Source of the DNA: Alteromonas aquimaris
GTDB taxonomy: Bacteria > Pseudomonadota > Gammaproteobacteria > Enterobacterales > Alteromonadaceae
Assembly: GCF_026183695.1 (NCBI RefSeq)
Contig: NZ_JAPFRD010000001.1
Location: 1 to 35,172 of the forward strand
DNA length: 35,172 nt
Direction of reading: 5' to 3'
The notes below the pieces were generated by a model, which saw nothing but the letters and a program-made list of their open reading frames with translations, ran no database searches and was not told the DNA's origin. Position 1 is the stretch's first letter. Every line of letters begins with the position of its first letter. This document shows, in pieces, positions 6,556 through 14,869 of the stretch. Position numbers and translations under genes: made by a program.

Positions 6556-6907
6556 CTATTCATCCTTATTTACAACGTAATGCTCTGCCAACCAAACCCT
6601 TTGCAATGATAAGTAAGTTGTGACACAGCTTACTTATCATTGCAAGTTGCAGATAAGGGTAGGCCGGACCTTGAGCGATCTTGCAGAGGCTAAGAGGGGC
6701 AAGCATGAAGATTATGAGGTTTACCTTTAAAACCTAACTATAAGTAATAGTAGTTTGACGAGCCGAAATGATTACCTAACAGCAAGCCATTGTCATATTG
6801 AACAGCGGTATTTACCTGTATCCAATCAGAAAGCTTTAGTCTCATCGATACCGTACAGAACCCGAGGCAGACCTAATTAATTATCTGTTAAATCAATTAA
6901 CGCTTCT
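6556..6907. other. Intergenic region holding a long palindrome
   Basis: Apart from the palindrome at 6601-6645, no coding or RNA feature can be supported. The minus-strand ORF that follows (6908-7090) is doubtful. Confidence 0.5.
6601..6645. repeat. Perfect inverted repeat, 17-bp arms
   Basis: TTGCAATGATAAGTAAG (6601-6617) is followed after 11 bases by its exact reverse complement (6629-6645). The loop itself contains TGTG-A-CACA, so the palindrome continues nearly to its centre. There is no T-tract, so it is not a classical terminator. It lies about 50 bases upstream of the start of the four-TM gene and could be an operator, the end of a small transposable element, or a hairpin recombination site. 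Confidence 0.85.
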
Positions 6908-7090
6908 TTAATGATGAGGAGGGGAAAATAAGTTTCTAAGGTCTTTGCGAAATTTTACATAATCTTTGCTAAACGGGATATCTTTAAAATCCAACTCATA
7001 GTGTCGCAGGCGCTTGATGTTACGCTGGTAGTCTTGAGGCTTATGACCATTATGACAGTAGCCTATCTGGTCCCAAATTTGCGCACTCAC
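6908..7090 (-). CDS. Hypothetical small ORF downstream of argA
   Basis: This is a 60-codon frame beginning with GTG, 32 bases after argA and in the same direction. The product is basic, and aromatic residues are spread along it (GYCHNGHKPQDYQRNIKRLRH and FKDIPFSKDYVKFRKDLRNLF), which looks more protein-like than a random frame. No ribosome site precedes the GTG, and a stop lies three codons upstream. It may be the remnant C-terminus of a lost gene. No family is recognised. Confidence 0.3.
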   Translation of the reverse strand: MSAQIWDQIGYCHNGHKPQDYQRNIKRLRHYELDFKDIPFSKDYVKFRKDLRNLFSPPHH

Positions 7091-7122
7091 CCGAAGCTTT
7101 TAATTGGTAGCTGAAGAAATTA

Positions 7123-8436
7123 TTAGCAAAGCCCCAGCCTGAACACCTTCGAATTACGCTGAAAATTGTACAGTTCTTTCTTACTGGTGGGCAGGGAGTC
7201 GATGTCGGCTTGTACGAATCCTTGTTCTAAGAACCAGTGGGCGGTGAGGGTGGTAAGCACGAACAGGTTCTGGAGTCCAAGTTCCAATGCCGAAGCCTTA
7301 ATGGCGTCGAGCAGACGTTCGCCGCGGTTTTTGCCGCGGTACTCTGGATGGGTGGCCACGCAGGCAATTTCGCCACTGTGTTCTTCTGAAAATAAATACA
7401 GTGCTGCGCAGGCGATGATCATGCCGTCGCGGACAATCACAAAGAAATGTTCGATTTCCTGCTCCAGGCGTTCTCTGGAGCGGGTCACCAATGCGCCGCT
7501 TTCTTCCAGCGGTTTGATTAAGGCCAGAATTCCCCCCACGTCATCGATGGTGGCCTGGCGTAATTGTTCGTAGTGATGTTCAAGCACCAGCGAGCCGCAG
7601 CCATCGCGGGTAAACAGTTCCTGTAGCAGTGCACCGTCAACTTCATAGCTGATGCAGTGGGCGCGCGGAATACCGGCGGCCACGCTACTGATAAGCGCAT
7701 GCAGCACGGTGGGTTCGGCGTCAATCTGGTTATCAGCGTAAAGCTGCTCAAGCTGGTGGCGCTCGATGGTGCGCAGTAGTTTTCCGCTTTGATTAAAAAT
7801 ACCTTCATGACTGGAAAACGCGATGAGCTTATCTGCCTTTAACGCAATGGCAGCCTGAGTGGCTACGTCTTCGTGGGACAGGTTAAATACTTCGCCGGTA
7901 GTGGAATAGCCCATCGGTGAGAGCAGCACGATAGAGCCGTCATTAAGATGGTCATTGATGCCATGCACGTCGATGCGTCTGACTTCACCGGTGTGGTCAA
8001 AATCAACACCGTCTCGCACCCCCACCGGTTTTGCCACCACCAGATTGCCAGAGCACACCCGAATCTGCGCCCCGTGCATGGGTGAGTTGGGCAGGCCGGT
8101 AGTGAGTAGCGCTTCAATATGCGCACGTGCTGAGCCCGCAGCATCCTTCACACATGCTAAGGTAGCGGCATCGGTGATACGCTTGTCGTGGGAGAAACGC
8201 GGCAAGATCTGACGCAGCGCGATGCGCTCATCAATTTGCGGGCGTGCGCCATGCACCAGCACCAGCCTGATACCCAGGCTGTTGAGCAGCGCAATATCGT
8301 GAATGATGTGGGGGAAGTTATCATGCTCCAGCGCTTCACCCCCAAACATCAGCACAAAGGTTGTGCCTCTGTGTGCGTTGATATAAGGCGCAGAGCTACG
8401 AAACAGTGCGATGCCATCCTGATGTGACAGTACCAT
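7123..8436 (-). CDS. argA: N-acetylglutamate synthase (amino-acid kinase fold plus GNAT domain)
   Basis: A 437-residue protein, close to E. coli ArgA (443). Residues about 15-280 form the amino-acid-kinase-like domain (FVLMFGGEALEHDNFP, LVLVHGARPQIDERI) that binds arginine in this family; residues about 290-437 form the GNAT acetyltransferase with EIACVATHPEYRGKNRGERLL, the acetyl-CoA loop. It makes N-acetylglutamate, the first step of arginine synthesis. The ATG at 8436 is chosen because AGGAAGG lies eight bases upstream, inside the end of argH; the longer reading is out of place in argH. It follows the argH stop after four bases. It is a complete stand-alone enzyme, not the short GNAT tail fused to ArgH in some relatives. 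Confidence 0.95.
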   Translation of the reverse strand: MVLSHQDGIALFRSSAPYINAHRGTTFVLMFGGEALEHDNFPHIIHDIALLNSLGIRLVLVHGARPQIDERIALRQILPRFSHDKRITDAATLACVKDAAGSARAHIEALLTTGLPNSPMHGAQIRVCSGNLVVAKPVGVRDGVDFDHTGEVRRIDVHGINDHLNDGSIVLLSPMGYSTTGEVFNLSHEDVATQAAIALKADKLIAFSSHEGIFNQSGKLLRTIERHQLEQLYADNQIDAEPTVLHALISSVAAGIPRAHCISYEVDGALLQELFTRDGCGSLVLEHHYEQLRQATIDDVGGILALIKPLEESGALVTRSRERLEQEIEHFFVIVRDGMIIACAALYLFSEEHSGEIACVATHPEYRGKNRGERLLDAIKASALELGLQNLFVLTTLTAHWFLEQGFVQADIDSLPTSKKELYNFQRNSKVFRLGLC

Positions 8437-8440
8437 CTGA

Positions 8441-9826
8441 CTAACCTTCCTCGCTATCCATGCGCTCCATCTCACGATAAAGGGCTTCGGTAACAGTGGT
8501 AAAGGCGGTGCCGCCCAGGTTATTACGTTTGTTGATACCGTATTCCACTTCCAGCACCGTAAATACATCTTCATCAATGTCGGCGCAGATGGCTTTCAGG
8601 GTGTTAAGCGGCAGGGCTTCAATGGGTTTATCTTCAGCAATGGCTGCCATCACAATCTGCCCTGAAATAGCGTGCGCAGTACGAAATGGAATGCCTTTGC
8701 CCACCAAGTAATCAGCCAGCTCAGTGGCATTGGCATACCCTTTCATGGCAGCCTGACGGCAACGTTTTTCATTTAGTTGGATTGACTGCAACACTTCGCT
8801 GGCGATGCACAAGCAGCTGTGCCATTGGTTAACGGTATCAATAGCGCCTTCTTTGTCTTCCTGCATATCTTTGTTGTAGGCCAGCGGCAAACCTTTCATG
8901 GTGACCAGTAGAGCCTGTAAGGCGCCAAACACCCGCCCACATTTGCCACGCATTAATTCCAGTGCGTCAGGATTTTTCTTTTGTGGCATTAACGACGAGC
9001 CTGAGGTCACACTGTCACCAAGCTGAATAAAGCCGGCTTCACCGGAGTTATAAAAGATCAGATCTTCTGCCATGCGGGATAAATGCATCATGCTGGTGCT
9101 GGCGGTGAACAACAGCTCCAATACAAAGTCACGATCGGAAACCGCATCCAGGCTGTTAAGGGTAGGCGAGGCAAAACCCAGCTCACGGGCCAGCTTTTCA
9201 CGATCTACCGCGTAAGTGGTGCCCGCCAGCGCGCCACATCCCAACGGACATTGATCCATTCTAATCAGTAAATCATCTAAACGACTGCTGTCGCGTTTAA
9301 ACATCTCCACATAGGCTAAACACCAGTGACCAAACACAATCGGTTGTGCCCGCTGCAAATGGGTATAACCCGGCAGGATCGCATGCTGGTAGCGTGACGC
9401 CGTACTCAGCAGGGTGCGTCTAAGCTGGATCAAATCCTGTTGCAGTGAAAGCACGTGGGTTTTTACCCACAACCTGAAATCGGTGGCCACCTGGTCATTA
9501 CGGCTGCGTCCGGTGTGCAACTTTCTGCCCACGTCGCCTAGCTGCTCAATGAGCGTCGCTTCGACAAAACTGTGAATATCTTCTTCCTGGCTGGCAGCGA
9601 AATTTAGCTCACCCGCTTGCGCCTTGCTCAGCATGTCGTTCAGTGCGTTATGCAATTGCTGGTGCTCTTGCTCGGTCAGCACACCAGCCTGATGCAACGC
9701 ACCGGCCCAGGCTATTGACCCCTGAATATCCTGCGCGGCCATTGCCTGATCAAACGGCAGCGAGTCGTTAACCTGTTTAAACATGCTGCTGGTATCTGCT
9801 GTAAACCGTCCTCCCCATAATGCCAT
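8441..9826 (-). CDS. argH: Argininosuccinate lyase
   Basis: A 461-residue protein of the fumarase/aspartase superfamily that splits argininosuccinate into arginine and fumarate. It begins MALWGGRFTADTS, the usual ArgH start, and carries the signature GSSLMPQKKNPD near residue 280, plus HTGRSRNDQVATD near 105. The ATG at 9826 is preferred over an in-frame TTG two codons upstream; AGGAG lies eight bases before it. The start is three bases past the argG stop, so translation is likely coupled. No fused acetyltransferase is present, and argA follows as a separate gene. Confidence 0.96.
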   Translation of the reverse strand: MALWGGRFTADTSSMFKQVNDSLPFDQAMAAQDIQGSIAWAGALHQAGVLTEQEHQQLHNALNDMLSKAQAGELNFAASQEEDIHSFVEATLIEQLGDVGRKLHTGRSRNDQVATDFRLWVKTHVLSLQQDLIQLRRTLLSTASRYQHAILPGYTHLQRAQPIVFGHWCLAYVEMFKRDSSRLDDLLIRMDQCPLGCGALAGTTYAVDREKLARELGFASPTLNSLDAVSDRDFVLELLFTASTSMMHLSRMAEDLIFYNSGEAGFIQLGDSVTSGSSLMPQKKNPDALELMRGKCGRVFGALQALLVTMKGLPLAYNKDMQEDKEGAIDTVNQWHSCLCIASEVLQSIQLNEKRCRQAAMKGYANATELADYLVGKGIPFRTAHAISGQIVMAAIAEDKPIEALPLNTLKAICADIDEDVFTVLEVEYGINKRNNLGGTAFTTVTEALYREMERMDSEEG

Positions 9827-9828
9827 GA

Positions 9829-11037
9829 TCAACGCTCCTGCTTTTGCAGTGCTGCGATGCGCGAAGGTAAACTGTAAAGGCGAATAAACCCTTCAGCATG
9901 TTTTTGGTTGTAGACATCGTCTGCGCCAAACGTAGCAAAATCTTCTGAATACAAGCTATTTGGTGATTGCCGCTGCACCACTGTGGCCTGGCCTTTATAA
10001 AGTTTCACCACCACGTCACCGGTTATCTGCTGGGCGAAGACCGATGCGCCAGCCAGAATTGCATGACATAACGGGGTAAACCAGCGCCCATCGTAGACCA
10101 GATGAGAAAACTCCAGCGCGAGTTGTTCACGGTGTTTCAGCGACATTTTGTCTAACACCATGGTTTCCAGCGCTTTGTACGCTTTAAGCAGGACAGTGCC
10201 CCCCGGCGTTTCATAGCAGCCACGGGATTTCATGCCAACCAAGCGGTTTTCAACGATGTCACTGCGGCCTACACCATGCTGGGCCGCCACTTCATTAAGC
10301 TGAGTCAACGCCTGATAGGGGCTTAATGAGGTGCCATCCACTTTAACTAACTTACCCTGCTCGAATGACAGGGTAACGGTTTGTGCCTTATCCGGTGCCT
10401 GCTCCGGTGAACAGGTGAGTGTCCACACTTGATCTGAAGGAGCTTGCCAGGGATCTTCCAGCTCGCCGCCTTCGTGTGAAATATGCCACGCGTTGGCATC
10501 CCGACTGTATATCTTTGTCGCAGAAGCCGTGGTGGGGATGTTGCGGGTGGCCAGGTAATCAAGTAAGTCTTCTCTGGATACCATGTCCCATTCACGCCAG
10601 GGTGCAATGACCTGTAAATCAGGGGCAAGGGCGGCAAACGCGCTTTCAAAACGCACCTGATCATTGCCTTTGCCAGTGCAACCATGACACAAGGCATCCG
10701 CGCGGACTTTACGCGCGATGGCGACCTGGGCTTTGGCTATTACCGGACGTGCCATTGAGGTGCCCAGCAGGTATTCGCCCTCATACACGGCGCCAGTTGT
10801 CACGGTGGGATAAATATACTCGGCGACAAATTCTTCTTTTAAATCCACAATGTGACAGTCGCTGGCACCTGAGGCCAACGCTTTTTCATACAGGCCTTCC
10901 AGCTCTTCGTCGCCCTGACCCACGTCGGCCGCAAACGCAATCACTTCACAGTCGTAGTTTTCTTTTAACCACGGGATAATGGCGGAGGTGTCTAAGCCCC
11001 CTGAATACGCCAGTACCACTTTATTAATATTTTTCAT
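9829..11037 (-). CDS. argG: Argininosuccinate synthase
   Basis: A 402-residue enzyme joining citrulline and aspartate with ATP. The N-terminal [14 protein letters not shown] (residues 7-20) is the ATP-pyrophosphatase P-loop; [13 protein letters not shown] near 118 and the ending domain with [12 protein letters not shown] match the family. The length fits the roughly 400-residue ArgG subtype rather than the longer E. coli form. An AGGA precedes the ATG. The gene is separated from argF by 17 bases. Confidence 0.97.
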   Translation of the reverse strand: MKNINKVVLAYSGGLDTSAIIPWLKENYDCEVIAFAADVGQGDEELEGLYEKALASGASDCHIVDLKEEFVAEYIYPTVTTGAVYEGEYLLGTSMARPVIAKAQVAIARKVRADALCHGCTGKGNDQVRFESAFAALAPDLQVIAPWREWDMVSREDLLDYLATRNIPTTASATKIYSRDANAWHISHEGGELEDPWQAPSDQVWTLTCSPEQAPDKAQTVTLSFEQGKLVKVDGTSLSPYQALTQLNEVAAQHGVGRSDIVENRLVGMKSRGCYETPGGTVLLKAYKALETMVLDKMSLKHREQLALEFSHLVYDGRWFTPLCHAILAGASVFAQQITGDVVVKLYKGQATVVQRQSPNSLYSEDFATFGADDVYNQKHAEGFIRLYSLPSRIAALQKQER

Positions 11038-11054
11038 AACCGAGTCCTGTTAAT

Positions 11055-11966
11055 TTACCCTGCTAAAAGGTGGGTCAAAATGGCATTTTGGCCGTGCATG
11101 CGGTTTTCTGCCTGTTGCATTAATAACGATGCTTCACTGTCAATCAATCTGCTGGTAATTTCAAGATCACGATGAGCAGGTTGGCAGTGCATCACAAAGC
11201 GCGCGCCACTGTTGGCAAACAAAGTTTCGTTGACCTGATAGGGCATAAACTTTTCTTTTATGGCGGCTAGGGGCGTCTTGTCTCCCATCGACAACCAGGT
11301 ATCAGTGTAGAGTACGTCGACCCCTTTTATCGCCTCGACGGCATGAGATTTTTCAATGCGTGCGCCTGTTTGTTTGGCTATATCTTGCGCCAGCGTGAAA
11401 ATCGCTGAGTCTGCTTCATGTCCTTGCGGGGTGACACTGATGACATTGCAGCCAAGCAGGGCGCCGACAATCAATAGTGAATGGGTGACATTATTACCGT
11501 CGCCTACGTAGGCCAGGGTGCGCCCCTTAAGCTCGCCAAACTGTTCATACAAAGTGAGATAATCAGCCAGCGCCTGACAGGGATGAAACTTATCGCATAA
11601 TGCATTAATTACCGGTACCTTCGCTGCAGCGGCCATCGTGGTCAGCGTGTTGTGGGCAAACACCCGGGCGATAATAGCGTCCGCCCAACAGGCTAGGTTA
11701 GCCGCGGTGTCGCGTATGTCTTCGCGCCCCACCAGGCTGTTGGCCTGCGCGTCCAGATAAACCAGGTGCCCACCCAATTTATGAACGCCGATTTCAAAAC
11801 TTACACGGGTTCGCAACGACGGTTTCTCAAATACGGCCACAATCGAGCGACCGCCTAATACGTTTGAATAATCTGCCGGATGCTGTTTTATGGTGACTGC
11901 CAGTTCAAGCAGAATTTGCATCTGGGTGGGCGTCCAATCGCTGAACGTTAATAAATCGTGTTTCAT
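11055..11966 (-). CDS. argF: Ornithine carbamoyltransferase
   Basis: A 303-residue transcarbamylase forming citrulline from ornithine and carbamoyl phosphate. The carbamoyl-phosphate motif appears as S50-L-R-T-R54 where many homologues have STRTR. The ornithine-side DTWLSMG loop is present. The usual HCLPAHR appears as HCQPAHR (residues about 260-266), keeping the active-site Cys. The ATG at 11966 overlaps the argB stop by four bases (ATGA), so the two are translationally coupled; the longer frame extends back into argB. The SMG loop supports ornithine rather than acetyl- or succinyl-ornithine as substrate, but the variant positions leave some doubt. Confidence 0.93.
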   Translation of the reverse strand: MKHDLLTFSDWTPTQMQILLELAVTIKQHPADYSNVLGGRSIVAVFEKPSLRTRVSFEIGVHKLGGHLVYLDAQANSLVGREDIRDTAANLACWADAIIARVFAHNTLTTMAAAAKVPVINALCDKFHPCQALADYLTLYEQFGELKGRTLAYVGDGNNVTHSLLIVGALLGCNVISVTPQGHEADSAIFTLAQDIAKQTGARIEKSHAVEAIKGVDVLYTDTWLSMGDKTPLAAIKEKFMPYQVNETLFANSGARFVMHCQPAHRDLEITSRLIDSEASLLMQQAENRMHGQNAILTHLLAG

Positions 11967-12742
11967 GCGTGTTCCAAACGAGATGATGAGATAATCTGTG
12001 TGCCGCAATGCGCTGCGAGAATATCGCTTAGCTGGTCATTCCAACTGGCGATCGCGACCGGTTGGCCCAGTGTGTTAGCCGCCTGAAACGCGGCATCAAC
12101 TTTGACCTGCATACCACCTGCTATCACGCCTTTTAGCTGTAGGTCCTGACTGCAATCGGCATCCAGTTGTTTGATCAGCGCACCGTCAGCGTCAAGCACA
12201 CCAGCCACATCAGATAGCATAATTAGCTGCGCATTGAGCAGTTCGGCGATGGCGGTTGCTGCATGGTCAGCATTGACATTTAATAACTGACCCGCGTGAT
12301 CACAGCCGATAGAGCTGACAACCGGGAAAAAGCGGTTGGCCATTAAGACTTCAAACAAATTTTTTTGATTGGCTTGAGGTACGCCCACGGCACCGTATTC
12401 TGCACCCAGCTGAGTACAACTGATTATGTTGCCGTCGATAAGCGATAGCCCCACAGGTGCAAGCCTTAAAGCATGGGCCTGTGCGCATAGCACTTTATTT
12501 GCGGTGCCTGCTAGCGTACCCGCAACAATGGGCATGTGCTCAACCGGGGTGACCCTTAAGCCGTTTTTCTTTTCGCTGGTTAAACCCAATTGCGTTAACA
12601 GTTTTTCCGTGAGCGCGCCGCCGCCATGCACCAGGACAAATTGCGCCTGAGATTGCAGTTGTTTGATTTGAGCAAACAGTGAGGTGATGGTGCTTGGCTG
12701 GTCGAGCAATGCACCACCCACTTTTATTACCACACGTTTCAT
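11963..12742 (-). CDS. argB: Acetylglutamate kinase
   Basis: A 259-residue amino-acid kinase phosphorylating N-acetylglutamate, the second step of the pathway. KVGGALLD (residues 7-14) and LVHGGGALTEK (about 37-47) are the nucleotide- and substrate-binding glycine motifs; NVNADHAATAIA and LSDVAGVLD near 165-185 fit the family. The length matches the short E. coli-type enzyme, which is generally not arginine-inhibited. Its ATG overlaps the argC stop and its stop overlaps the argF start, each by four bases. Confidence 0.96.
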   Translation of the reverse strand: MKRVVIKVGGALLDQPSTITSLFAQIKQLQSQAQFVLVHGGGALTEKLLTQLGLTSEKKNGLRVTPVEHMPIVAGTLAGTANKVLCAQAHALRLAPVGLSLIDGNIISCTQLGAEYGAVGVPQANQKNLFEVLMANRFFPVVSSIGCDHAGQLLNVNADHAATAIAELLNAQLIMLSDVAGVLDADGALIKQLDADCSQDLQLKGVIAGGMQVKVDAAFQAANTLGQPVAIASWNDQLSDILAAHCGTQIISSSRLEHA

Positions 12743-13755
12743 GGCAGTAACCCCTGTGTAGGGGGCAGATCAAAGGCCAGGTTTGCGCACTGCATTGCCT
12801 GTGAAGCCGCGCCCTTAAGTAAGTTGTCTATAGCACAACCGATAACCACATAATGACTTTGTTCATCAACCTGCCAGTGCACATCAGCAAACGGTGAATT
12901 GACCACATCATCTACCTTAGGAAAAGCGGAGGTTAAGCGCACCAATGGCTGATGGCGGTAGTGACGAAGGAATGCCTGCTCTACATCATTGGCGGTCACT
13001 TCTGGATTCAGCTTAGCGGTAATAGTGGCAAGAATGCCCCGTTTGAAATTACCCAGATGCGGGGTGAAGATGACTTGGTGGTCAAGATAGCTTTCGATTT
13101 CAGGCGTATGCCGGTGTGATAATACGCCGTAGGCCTGCAAGCTCACTTCACAAAAGCTGGTCGTTAAGCTGGCTTTGCGTCCTGCACCAGTGACTCCGGA
13201 TACAGCATTGATCACCGGACGAAAAGCAGTGTCGAGTAACCCCGTACGCTGTAATGGCAATAGCCCGGTAAGTGACGCGGTCGGGTAGCAACCGGGCACG
13301 GCGACCAGCGACGTATTAGCGATATCATCGGCAAACCACTCTGCGAGCCCGTACACCGCCTTCTGTTGAATCGACGGATGCTGATTAGCAAACCCGTAGA
13401 ACGCGGCGAAGGTATCAAGGTCGGGCAGTCTGTACGCGCCTGAGAGATCAAATATTTTTGCCTGCTTATTGATCAGTTGCGGCATCACATCGTGGCTGAA
13501 CTGATGTGGTGTGCACAAAAACACTAAGTCCGAGGAGTCAGCTAATGCCCCACATCCACTTTGGCAAAGAGGCTCTAGCGGAAGATCAGGAAAATGCCTA
13601 TATTCCCCCGCAACTTGCGTAAATAATTTGCCTGCATCAGCGCTGCTTGCCGAGACGTATAACCCCTTAAGTTGCATGACAGGGTGCTGATGAACTAATG
13701 CAGTTAGCTGTGCGCCGGCATAGCCGCTAGCCCCGATAATAGATACTTTCAACAT
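12739..13755 (-). CDS. argC: N-acetyl-gamma-glutamyl-phosphate reductase
   Basis: A 338-residue enzyme making N-acetylglutamate semialdehyde. IIGASGYAGAQL (residues 6-17) is the NADP-binding motif and C156 in VPGCYPTA is the catalytic cysteine; the GVTGAGRKAS loop follows. It is the first gene of the argCBFGHA operon. No good Shine-Dalgarno sequence precedes the ATG, and a leader with a hairpin and T-tract lies directly upstream, which suggests control after transcription starts. Neither argE nor argJ is adjacent, although argE is often divergent from argC in related genera. Confidence 0.97.
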   Translation of the reverse strand: MLKVSIIGASGYAGAQLTALVHQHPVMQLKGLYVSASSADAGKLFTQVAGEYRHFPDLPLEPLCQSGCGALADSSDLVFLCTPHQFSHDVMPQLINKQAKIFDLSGAYRLPDLDTFAAFYGFANQHPSIQQKAVYGLAEWFADDIANTSLVAVPGCYPTASLTGLLPLQRTGLLDTAFRPVINAVSGVTGAGRKASLTTSFCEVSLQAYGVLSHRHTPEIESYLDHQVIFTPHLGNFKRGILATITAKLNPEVTANDVEQAFLRHYRHQPLVRLTSAFPKVDDVVNSPFADVHWQVDEQSHYVVIGCAIDNLLKGAASQAMQCANLAFDLPPTQGLLP

Positions 13756-13769
13756 AATTATTTAACTTG

Positions 13770-13851
13770 TAAAAAAAGAAAATTCACTTTTTACCTTTGC
13801 CTCCGAGAGAATGGATGTGCAGGCCCCGAGTACGCCAGCAAAGGTAAAAAG
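13770..13851 (-). terminator. Hairpin and T-tract in argC leader (putative attenuator)
   Basis: Read on the minus strand, CTTTTTACCTTTGC (13851-13838) and GCAAAGGTAAAAAG (13800-13787) are perfect 14-bp complements around a 37-base loop, followed by TGAATTTTCTTTTTTTAC. The stem is AT-rich, which weakens the case for a strong terminator, but the T-tract and position (about 30 bases before argC) fit transcription attenuation. A competing pairing is possible between GCCAGC just after the leader ORF and GCTGGC at the end of the first arm. Confidence 0.45.
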
Positions 13852-13879
13852 AGTGCTACATTAATGCTAAGTGGCTGGC

Positions 13880-13924
13880 TTACGAGTATCTTCGTCGGAC
13901 AGTACTAGGCTGATAGCAAGTCAT
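13880..13924 (-). CDS. Putative arginine leader peptide
   Basis: A 14-codon frame in the argC leader, encoding MTCYQPSTVRRRYS. Three consecutive arginine codons (CGA CGA AGA) sit four codons before the end. It stops about 28 bases before the hairpin arm of the putative attenuator. This is the arrangement of leader peptides in ribosome-mediated attenuation. Against it: no clear ribosome-binding site precedes the ATG, and arginine operons of gammaproteobacteria are classically controlled by ArgR alone. Confidence 0.3.
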   Translation of the reverse strand: MTCYQPSTVRRRYS

Positions 13925-14032
13925 GGGAGAAATATGGGAAGGTAAAATTGCTACGACAAAATGACGCGCATAACGATTACACAAAACGCGGATCTCCTGA
14001 TTGGATTAACTGGATTCAACTACTAAAACCAG

Positions 14033-14060
14033 ATAATACTTAGTATGAATTATTATGCAA
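14033..14060 (-). promoter_or_regulatory. Predicted argC operon promoter
   Basis: On the minus strand TTGCAT (14060-14055), a 16-base spacer and TATTAT (14038-14033) form a good sigma-70 promoter. The start site would be near 14026, which gives a leader of about 270 bases before argC. The -35 box and spacer lie inside the ARG boxes, so ArgR binding would block RNA polymerase. Confidence 0.65.
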
Positions 14061-14082
14061 TAAAAATGTATAAATATTTTTT
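14044..14082. promoter_or_regulatory. Paired ARG boxes (ArgR operator)
   Basis: TATGAATTATTATGCAAT (14044-14061) matches the ARG box consensus TNTGAATWWWWATTCANW at 17 of 18 positions. After three bases a weaker box follows (14065-14082), giving the standard side-by-side spacing bound by an ArgR hexamer. It overlaps the predicted argC promoter. It also lies about 150 bases upstream of mgsA, on which an effect is less likely. Confidence 0.8.
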
Positions 14083-14229
14083 ATTGGGAGTGTGCTCCTA
14101 ATAAGATAATTCAATGCTTCTTTTAGAATCAATGTAATGCTAAGCCAGCATAACTATTTATAAATCAACTATTGCTGAAGGTTAAAAATTAAGGTATTTA
14201 AAAGGTTGAAAGCTTTTTAAGGAAAACAA

Positions 14230-14652
14230 ATGCAGGAACACACTATTGCGCTGGTCGCGCATGATCACAAAAAATCTGAATTGATCAAGTGGATCAAGAC
14301 CCACATAGAGGTGATGAAAAAGTGTAAAATAGTTGCCACTGGCACCACAGGAAAACTAATAGCCAGTGAAACCGGCCTCGAGGTGAAGCGCTATCAAAGT
14401 GGCCCTTTGGGCGGCGACCAGCAAATTGGCGCGCTTATCGCAGAGGGCGGCTTAACCGCACTGTTTTTCTTTTGGGATCCACTTAATCCAGCACCTCACG
14501 ACCCAGATGTGAAAGCGTTATTGCGGTTATGTTCGGTGTGGAACGTGCCGGTCGCATGCAATTCAGCGAGTGCAGATTTAATGGTCACCTCGCCATTATT
14601 TTTATCGGCAGATTATCATCCAGCGAAACCGAACTATGAACGTGTAGATTAA
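14230..14652 (+). CDS. mgsA: Methylglyoxal synthase
   Basis: A 140-residue enzyme converting dihydroxyacetone phosphate to methylglyoxal and phosphate. Visible family motifs are GTTGKLI (phosphate binding, residues 38-44), SGPLGGDQQIGA with the catalytic aspartate at D63, FFWDPLNPAPHDPDVKALLRL and CNSASADLM. AAGGAAAACAAATG gives a good ribosome site. It is slightly shorter than E. coli MgsA (152), the difference lying at the C-terminus. It is divergent from the arg operon across a 474-base region. Confidence 0.96.
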   Translation: MQEHTIALVAHDHKKSELIKWIKTHIEVMKKCKIVATGTTGKLIASETGLEVKRYQSGPLGGDQQIGALIAEGGLTALFFFWDPLNPAPHDPDVKALLRLCSVWNVPVACNSASADLMVTSPLFLSADYHPAKPNYERVD

Positions 14653-14869
14653 TATTTGTACGATTACGTTACATCGCGTAAGCGCATTACACCTTCTTTT
14701 ATGCAGAAAGCGTACTTGCCTGAGCCGCACATCATTTTTTGACGGGCCGTGGCTTACCCATTGCAATTGATCGGGTGGAGCTGCATTATGAAACCCTGCA
14801 CCACACGTAAACTTTTTTTTGTAAATCGAGGCGATGCCCTCAATTGACGCACCTCGGCCAGGATCTGCA
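14653..14869. other. Gap before pldB
   Basis: No supported RNA, terminator or ORF is seen. The in-frame ATG at 14834 lies here but has a poorer ribosome site than the one at 14870. Confidence 0.4.

Noticed and set aside
7166..8427. Several frames antisense or shifted to argA, and similar ones in argB, argC and argG
   Set aside because: They are shadows of GC-rich conserved genes with clear family motifs in the main frame.
8441..9826. ArgH(A) fusion known from some related genera
   Set aside because: ArgH ends at normal length with its own stop, and a complete two-domain ArgA starts four bases later.
14044..14082. ARG boxes acting on mgsA
   Set aside because: The boxes overlap the argC promoter and lie about 150 bases from mgsA, and no link between mgsA and arginine control is known to me.
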